64,000 nt of DNA, taken from the NCBI RefSeq assembly GCF_000312125.1, contig NZ_HE978642.1, positions 619,342 through 683,341 on the forward strand, in the 5' to 3' direction. Source of the stretch: Timonella senegalensis JC301. Lineage in GTDB: Bacteria; Actinomycetota; Actinomycetes; Actinomycetales; Cellulomonadaceae. The notes under the pieces are model-generated. The model searched no databases. It was not told the origin of the DNA and was given only the letters and a program-made list of their open reading frames with translations. Below, one piece after another: positions 59,315 to 64,000 of this stretch (the first letter of the stretch is position 1; each line of letters begins with the position of its first letter). Both the position numbers and the translations under genes were made by a program.

Positions 59315-59755
59315 GTGGTGACTGCTCAGGCGTTTCTCTTGACGTACAACCCCGCCTATTGGTTCTGGCCCCTCAACGAACGCACCACTCCCCGCTTGGG
59401 AAACTGGAACGTGGGCCGCAGGACTGGTGGGGTCTCCCCCGACGATGACGTGTACGTGCTCCAACAGGGTGCCTCCGGGAGAGGACTGCTCGCCCGCGGC
59501 GTTGCCACCTCCCCCGTGTTTGAGGAGCCACACTGGGACGGGATCGCGGGCCACCGCACCCACTCGATCGAGGTGCAGTGGCTCGAAATCGCTACGTCGC
59601 CCGTGATTGAGACTGCCGAGCTACGTTATGCCGTCCCCGGCGTGCATTGGGCTCCTCGACAGAGCGGCGCTCTCGTGCCAGCGGCAGTGACACTTCGCCT
59701 CAAGGAGGTCTGGCTCGACGCCTGGACCTCCCATTTACCTACATCGAACGGATGA
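59315..59755 (+). CDS. EVE/PUA-like domain protein of unknown function
   Basis: The 146-aa protein starts QAFLLTYNPAYWFWPLNERTTPRLGNWNVGRRTGGVSPDDDVYVLQQGASGRGLLARGVATSPVF and continues EEPHWDG..THSIEVQWLEIA. The strand pattern (FLLTYNP..W, GD-like DDDVYVLQQG, GLLARG, then VQW) resembles EVE-like domains that read modified bases in DNA/RNA, often joined to restriction nucleases. No nuclease part is present. GTG start at 59315 or 59318 without a visible ribosome-binding site. Its last codons lie inside a 62-bp inverted repeat. Confidence 0.65.
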   Translation: MVTAQAFLLTYNPAYWFWPLNERTTPRLGNWNVGRRTGGVSPDDDVYVLQQGASGRGLLARGVATSPVFEEPHWDGIAGHRTHSIEVQWLEIATSPVIETAELRYAVPGVHWAPRQSGALVPAAVTLRLKEVWLDAWTSHLPTSNG

Positions 59756-59803
59756 TTATCGATACGTTCGCCATCGAACGGATCGATAATCATCCGTTCG
59801 ATG
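59742..59803. repeat. 62-bp near-perfect inverted repeat overlapping a gene end
   Basis: Outer arms 59742-59763 and 59782-59803 are complementary over 22 bp. After an A-G mismatch the inner arms CGTTCG / CGAACG continue around a CCAT loop. Ends are CATCGA and TCGATG, as in the 62-bp repeat at 51908. It lies between the convergent EVE-like gene (stop 59755) and the asparaginase gene; CATCGAACGGAT occurs twice within it. Confidence 0.92.
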
Positions 59804-59885
59804 GGAAGGTTGGGCACGACTAAGAGTGTGGGTGCGCGATTGGACTCAGGGTGGCTCGCGCGGTGGTGCCAGGGGTGTGGTGAGG

Positions 59886-60851
59886 CTAGAACAGCGACAG
59901 GACCTCACCCACGGGCTCACCGTGGCCGAGGATCTTGGGCCAGTGCTTCTCGTTGAGCTCGCTGCTGGTGTGGCCGAGGATCTCGAGCGCACGAATCGTG
60001 GCAGCAATGCGGCCGCGAGCCCCACCATCGGAGATCTTGATGCCAAATGCGGAGCCATCTGCGAACGCTCCGATGTGAACGGACTCAGCGCCGTCCTTGC
60101 ACATGAGACCCGGGAAAGCGACCATCATGTCGGTCACGTCACGGTCGGTGCCACCCAGGTACTCGGGGTTGGCGGTGATCGCGCGGTAGATCGTGGCCTC
60201 GTGCGACTCTGGGTCAGCGGCGGCAACGCGCGCGATGTGCACGAATCCCCTGGTCACAGCCTCGAGCGACAGGTAGAACAGCGGGGCACCGCAGCCGTCT
60301 GTGGTCACGGCACTGGCCTGCTCGCCGCAGACCTCCTCGATCGTCTCGCGAATCGCACGCTGCAGAGGGTGCTGTGCGTCGAGGTAGGTCTCGAGGTCCC
60401 AGCCCTGAGCAACGCAGGTTGCGACCATGGCCGCGTGCTTACCCGAGCAGTTCTGGGTCAGCGAGCTCGGCTCCATGCCGTCAATGACAGCCTGCTTGTG
60501 CGAGTGAACGCCAATAGGCAGGTCCGGGGTGTTACGCAGCGCAGACTCGTCAAGGCCAGCATCCACCAGCGTGGAGCGCACCGTGTCCAGGTGGAACTGC
60601 TCCGCAGAGTGGCTCGCGCAGGCGAGCGTCACTTGCTGAGGGTTACCCACCCAGCCAGCGCGCAGCATGGCGAGGGCTTGGAGAGGCTTGAGGGAGGAGC
60701 GCGCGTACATGGGGGCTCCGGGATCGCCGAGCCGCGCAAGCGCTTCCCCAGTCGCCGACAGCACGATGACAGAGCCGTAGTGGGCTGACTCGTTGACTCC
60801 GCCACGGGTGGTTGCGATCAGGGGAACGTGATTGATGAGTTCTGGTTGCAC
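59886..60851 (-). CDS. L-asparaginase, type III (AnsA/ReAII-like)
   Basis: Hydrolyses asparagine to aspartate and ammonia. The 321-aa protein belongs to the Rhizobium etli-type (class 3) asparaginases, not the E. coli ones: ARSSLKPLQALAML (Ser-Ser-x-Lys), CASHSAEQFH, QNCSGKHAAMVATC and VTTDGCGAPLFYLSL with the characteristic Cys/Lys/Ser residues, and FPGLMCKDGAESV. No signal peptide, so cytoplasmic. GTG start 60851. The neighbouring aspA continues the breakdown. Confidence 0.88.
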   Translation of the reverse strand: MQPELINHVPLIATTRGGVNESAHYGSVIVLSATGEALARLGDPGAPMYARSSLKPLQALAMLRAGWVGNPQQVTLACASHSAEQFHLDTVRSTLVDAGLDESALRNTPDLPIGVHSHKQAVIDGMEPSSLTQNCSGKHAAMVATCVAQGWDLETYLDAQHPLQRAIRETIEEVCGEQASAVTTDGCGAPLFYLSLEAVTRGFVHIARVAAADPESHEATIYRAITANPEYLGGTDRDVTDMMVAFPGLMCKDGAESVHIGAFADGSAFGIKISDGGARGRIAATIRALEILGHTSSELNEKHWPKILGHGEPVGEVLSLF

Positions 60852-61008
60852 GGACCCATTGTCCCACCTCGTAGCGGACGAAACCCACAGCTAGTGACAC
60901 CGCGAGTCGGCGCCGAATACCGGCGCTGCCCAGTGGATCGGATCCCCAACAAATGGCGGCCCAACTCACTTATGTTCGGCAGCCCGCCCAAGCGCCGCCC
61001 ACACGCCC

Positions 61009-62457
61009 TCACATGGAGTGCGGCAACGTTTCTGCGCCGGAGCCCGTGGCCGTTGGATCCCCCGGCAGAGGACGCAGGTTTGCCAAGCGGGTGGGGCTCA
61101 GCACCTCGGCAAGCTGCTCGGGAGTCATGAGTCCCCGCTCATTCACGATCTCGGCAACGCCCCGCCCGGACACGAGCGCCTCTGCCGCAATCCCGGTGGC
61201 CACCGAGTACCCAAGGATGGGGTTCAACGCGGTAGCCAGTCCGATGGAGTGCTCGACCATGTCCTTGAGCCTCGCCTCGTTGGCGGTGATGCCACTGACG
61301 CAGCGGTCGGCAAGCGTGTAGCACGCGGCGGTCAGGTGGTTGATGCCTGCGTCGAGCTTGTGGAAGATGACCGGCTCGAACGCGTTGAGTTGGAGCTGGC
61401 CCGCCTCCGCCGCCATTGAGATGGCCACGTCATTGCCGATAACCTCGTACGCCACCTGGGACACCACCTCAGGAATAACTGGGTTCACCTTGCCCGGCAT
61501 GATCGAGCTGCCGGCCTGCATGGCTGGCAGGTTGATCTCCCCAAAGCCCGCGCGGGGCCCGGAGGACAGCAGGCGCAGGTCGTTGCAGATCTTGGATAGT
61601 TTCACAGCCACGCGCTTGAGCGTGCCGGAGGTCTGCACCAGGGAGCCCACGTCCTGTGTGGCCTCAACCAGGTCGGCTGCCGTGCTCACGCTGAACCCAG
61701 TGATCTCGCTCAGGTGCTCGGCTGCGAGCGCCGCGTATCCTTCTGGTGCGTTGATTCCGGTGCCGATGGCGGTGGCGCCGAGGTTGATTTCGGTCAGAAG
61801 CGCGGAGACCTCGGTGATGCGGTCTCGGTCCTCGCCGATCATGATGGCAAATGCGCCGAATTCTTGTCCTAGGGTCATGGGCACGGCATCTTGCAGCTGT
61901 GTGCGGCCCATTTTGAGGACGTGGTAGAACTCGCGGGATTTGGCTGCGAATGCTGCTTGGAGGTGGGCCATGGCCGCGCGCAGGTCGACGATCGAGTATA
62001 GGAGCGCGATCTTGAGCGCTGTGGGGTAGATGTCGTTGGTGGATTGGGAGAGGTTGACGTGGTCGTTGGGGTTGATAACCGCGTAGTTGCCTCGCGTTTC
62101 CCCGATGATTTCGAGCGCGAGGTTTGCTATGACCTCGTTGGCGTTCATGTTGGTGGAGGTTCCGGCCCCGCCTTGGATGACGTCCACGATGAACTGGTCG
62201 TGGAGTTCGCCGGCCATGATGCGCTGGCATGCCGCGATGATCGGTTCCGCTACTCCGCTTGGCAGGATTCCCAGTTCTTGGTTGGTGCGCGCGCATGCGA
62301 GTTTGACGGCTGCGAGCCCCTTTATCAGGTTGGGGTGGGTTTGGATGGTGAGTCCCGTGATGGGGAAGTTCTCCACTGCCCTCAGAGTCTGTACGCCCCA
62401 GTATGCGTTGTCGGGGATGTCGCGGTAGCCGAGAAGATCTTTTTCCTGGCGAGCCAT
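61009..62457 (-). CDS. aspA: Aspartate ammonia-lyase
   Basis: Converts aspartate to fumarate and ammonia. At 482 aa it is full length. Fumarase/aspartase family signature SSIMPGKVNPVIPE, substrate-binding GGAGTSTNMNANEVIANLALE, NPNDHVNLSQSTNDIYPTALKIA and KMGRTQLQDAVPMTLGQEF. The start MARQEKDLLGYRDIPDNAYWGVQTLRAVENFPI (EKDLLG, DIPxxAYxGVQT) supports aspartase over fumarase. AAGGAG 7 nt before the ATG. Upstream of asparaginase, on the same strand. Confidence 0.94.
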   Translation of the reverse strand: MARQEKDLLGYRDIPDNAYWGVQTLRAVENFPITGLTIQTHPNLIKGLAAVKLACARTNQELGILPSGVAEPIIAACQRIMAGELHDQFIVDVIQGGAGTSTNMNANEVIANLALEIIGETRGNYAVINPNDHVNLSQSTNDIYPTALKIALLYSIVDLRAAMAHLQAAFAAKSREFYHVLKMGRTQLQDAVPMTLGQEFGAFAIMIGEDRDRITEVSALLTEINLGATAIGTGINAPEGYAALAAEHLSEITGFSVSTAADLVEATQDVGSLVQTSGTLKRVAVKLSKICNDLRLLSSGPRAGFGEINLPAMQAGSSIMPGKVNPVIPEVVSQVAYEVIGNDVAISMAAEAGQLQLNAFEPVIFHKLDAGINHLTAACYTLADRCVSGITANEARLKDMVEHSIGLATALNPILGYSVATGIAAEALVSGRGVAEIVNERGLMTPEQLAEVLSPTRLANLRPLPGDPTATGSGAETLPHSM

Positions 62458-62538
62458 TGCCTGTTCTCCTTTGAATCGAGTCCTTGCTCATTGTCGCAGG
62501 TTGCATCGTGTTCGCGCGCCACAGCGCGCGCACCACCG

Positions 62539-62581
62539 CAACCAACTCCGCCACACCATCCCAACCAACTCCGCCACACCA
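62539..62581. repeat. Tandem 20-bp repeat upstream of aspA
   Basis: CAACCAACTCCGCCACACCA at 62539-62558 and 62562-62581, a 23-bp period. It lies 82-124 nt upstream of aspA, between aspA and the transporter terminator. Confidence 0.8.
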
Positions 62582-62625
62582 CCCCTGCCCTGCCGCGCTC
62601 TCCCCTACTCACTCAATAAACAGCA

Positions 62626-62657
62626 ATGGTGCCCGACCTATGCAGGTCGGGCACCAT
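62626..62657 (-). terminator. Terminator after the POT transporter
   Basis: Perfect 14-bp stem ATGGTGCCCGACCT / AGGTCGGGCACCAT with an ATGC loop. It starts 23 nt downstream of the transporter stop. The motif ATCGTCGAGAATCAG lies at its right edge. Confidence 0.85.
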
Positions 62658-62679
62658 CGTCGAGAATCAGTGTGTGTGG

Positions 62680-64000
62680 TTACCGCACGCCACGCATGAG
62701 GCGCAGGATTGGCTTGCTGCCGAGCCATAGGGCCACGCCGAGCACGATCGAGATCGCGCCGATGGTGCCGAAGTACTGGACTTCTGGCCAGCTGGTGTAC
62801 AGGCCTGCGAGCTCGCCTGCGAGCGCCGAGCCGAGCGACACGGACAGGTAGAACAGCGCGATCATCTGGGTGCTGAACTTTTCTGGCGCGAGCTTGGTGG
62901 ACAGCGACATTCCCACTGGGGACAGGCACAGTTCTGAGAGCGTGAAGATGAACAGGATGAGGACCATCCACAGCATTGGTGTGGAGTTCTCTCCTCCGCC
63001 TGCGGTGACGAGGAATAGGAGGAAAGCGATTCCCATGCCGAGGCAGGCGAGTGCGAACTTGACGGGTGCTGGTGGCTGGCGGTCGCCGAGTTTGGTCCAC
63101 ATGGCTGCGAAGACGCCGGACAGGATGATGATGAAGATCGGGTTGATCGAGTTGATCCAGGACACTGGCATTTCCCAGCCGAGGAGGTTTCGGTTGAGCT
63201 GCTTGTCGGAGTACACGGCGAGCACGGTGAACTGCTGCTGGTAGAGGGACCAGAACGCGACGGAGCCGAGGAACATCGGGATGAAGGAGATGACGCGTGA
63301 GCGTTCGTCCTTGGTGATCTCACGGTCCTTGAGGATGAGCGTGAACAGTGCGACGACGCCGATGATTGCTACCGCGATGACGATCGCGGATAGGTTGTCG
63401 GCGGTGATCCAGCCCAGTGACACTGCGAGCGCAATGGCTGCGATGGCGGCCACGACGATGATGATCCACTTGGGTCGTTCGCTGGCTGGCAGTGGGTTGG
63501 CGATGTGGTGGGACGCCTTGGGGAGTTTCTTGCGGCCGATCTGGTACTGGGCTAGGCCTGCGGCCATTCCGACTGCGGCCAGACCGAAGCCCCAGTGGAA
63601 TCCGAGTTCCTTTTGCAGGAGGCCGGTGAGCAGTGGTCCCACGAGGGCGCCAAGGTTGATGCCTAGGTAGAACAGGGAGAAGCCTGCGTCTCGCCGGCTG
63701 TCGCCTGGCTCGTACAGATTACCGACGATTGCCGTTGCGTTGGCCTTGAGTCCGCCACTTCCCAGCGCCACAAGCACGAGGCCGATTCCCACTCCGAGGA
63801 GTCCTGGCACCAGGGCGAGGGCGATGTGCCCGAGCATGATGAGGATTGCGGAGTAGTACAGGGTGCGTTCTGCGCCGAGGAGCCTGTCAGCTACCCAGGC
63901 TCCGACGATTGCGGAGAGGTAGACGGCTCCACCGTAGGCGCCGACGATTCCGAGGGCGGTTCCTTCGCTGATTCCTAGGCCGCCCTGGGACGCCGAGTAG
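62680..64000 (-). CDS. POT/PTR-family proton-dependent peptide transporter, 5' end missing
   Basis: Di/tripeptide importer of the major facilitator superfamily. The gene runs off the right edge; the frame continues to base 64000 (YSASQGGLGISEGTALGIVGAYGGAVYLSAIVGAWVADRLLGAERTLYYSAILI...). Visible POT signatures: ADRLLGAERT, GSGGLKANATAIVGNLYEPGDSRRDAGFSLFYLGINLGALVGPLLTG, and FWSLYQQQFTVLAVYSDKQLNRNLLGWEMPVSWINSINPIFIIILSG, the family FxxxF-type region. About 10 membrane helices visible. It lies upstream of aspA and probably brings in peptides that feed asparagine/aspartate breakdown. Confidence 0.94.
   Translation of the reverse strand, partial: YSASQGGLGISEGTALGIVGAYGGAVYLSAIVGAWVADRLLGAERTLYYSAILIMLGHIALALVPGLLGVGIGLVLVALGSGGLKANATAIVGNLYEPGDSRRDAGFSLFYLGINLGALVGPLLTGLLQKELGFHWGFGLAAVGMAAGLAQYQIGRKKLPKASHHIANPLPASERPKWIIIVVAAIAAIALAVSLGWITADNLSAIVIAVAIIGVVALFTLILKDREITKDERSRVISFIPMFLGSVAFWSLYQQQFTVLAVYSDKQLNRNLLGWEMPVSWINSINPIFIIILSGVFAAMWTKLGDRQPPAPVKFALACLGMGIAFLLFLVTAGGGENSTPMLWMVLILFIFTLSELCLSPVGMSLSTKLAPEKFSTQMIALFYLSVSLGSALAGELAGLYTSWPEVQYFGTIGAISIVLGVALWLGSKPILRLMRGVR

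Overview
The window (about 58-60% GC by eye) comes from a Gram-positive actinobacterium, most likely in or near the Actinomycetaceae; I cannot fix the genus. The evidence is gene order and gene types found in actinobacteria: pyrR-pyrB-pyrC-PH protein-carA-carB-pyrF-mihF-gmk-rpoZ-coaBC-metK-priA-fmt-rsmB-rpe on one side, and efp-nusB, aroQ-aroB-aroK-aroC, aroE-mltG-ruvX-alaS-rpsD-rarA on the other. An actinobacterial-type integration host factor (mihF), a PriA without a recognisable Walker A, a cysteine-less S4 and a DUF948/DUF6167 pair next to alaS fit this. Nearly every gene is on the minus strand. The plus strand carries only the DEAD-box helicase, a HAD phosphatase, two small membrane proteins, a PfkB kinase and an EVE-like protein.

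Layout: 1-1.5 kb, 3' part of a DEAD-box RNA helicase. 1.6-3.2 kb, hisE-hisG plus a PH-domain membrane protein. 3.4-13.3 kb, housekeeping genes for pentose phosphate metabolism, rRNA methylation, initiator formylation, replication restart, SAM and CoA synthesis, RNA polymerase omega, guanylate kinase and mIHF. 13.6-22.5 kb, a tightly overlapping pyrimidine operon whose first gene, pyrR, is preceded by a textbook PyrR-binding loop. 22.7-24.4 kb, an acyl-CoA synthetase behind a perfect inverted repeat. 24.5-25.5 kb, efp-nusB. 25.7-28.2 kb, a HAD phosphatase and a SatD/DUF3307-like pair with three evenly spaced operators. 28.2-31.6 kb, shikimate genes aroQ, aroB, aroK, aroC.

31.7-45.0 kb is a complete monoderm type IV pilus locus (pilB-pilT-pilC-pilA-pilV-like-pilW-like-pilX-like-pilD-pilM-pilN-pilO) inserted between aroC and aroE. 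It is the most distinctive part of the window. Two of its minor pilins are modular. One GspK/PilX-like pilin lacks Glu5 and carries a ricin-type lectin-like module. Another carries a long array of cadherin/Ig-like repeats, but an in-frame amber codon separates the pilin head from the repeats. The pilB start codon lies just behind a hairpin that partly contains its ribosome-binding site.

45.1-64 kb: aroE, mltG, ruvX, alaS (broken by a one-base deletion), a DUF6167 gene (broken at a six-G run), DUF948, rpsD, rarA, two small membrane proteins, a P1B-type metal ATPase, a PfkB kinase, an NrtR-like regulator, an EVE-like protein, then an asparaginase-aspartase pair and the 3' part of a POT-family peptide transporter, which together suggest use of peptides and asparagine as carbon and nitrogen sources. 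No tRNA, rRNA, CRISPR array, transposase or prophage was seen. Unusual noncoding structure includes two unrelated 62-bp near-perfect inverted repeats with CATCGA/TCGATG ends, a 36-bp perfect palindrome, and an 18-base motif repeated identically beside two terminators 54 kb apart.
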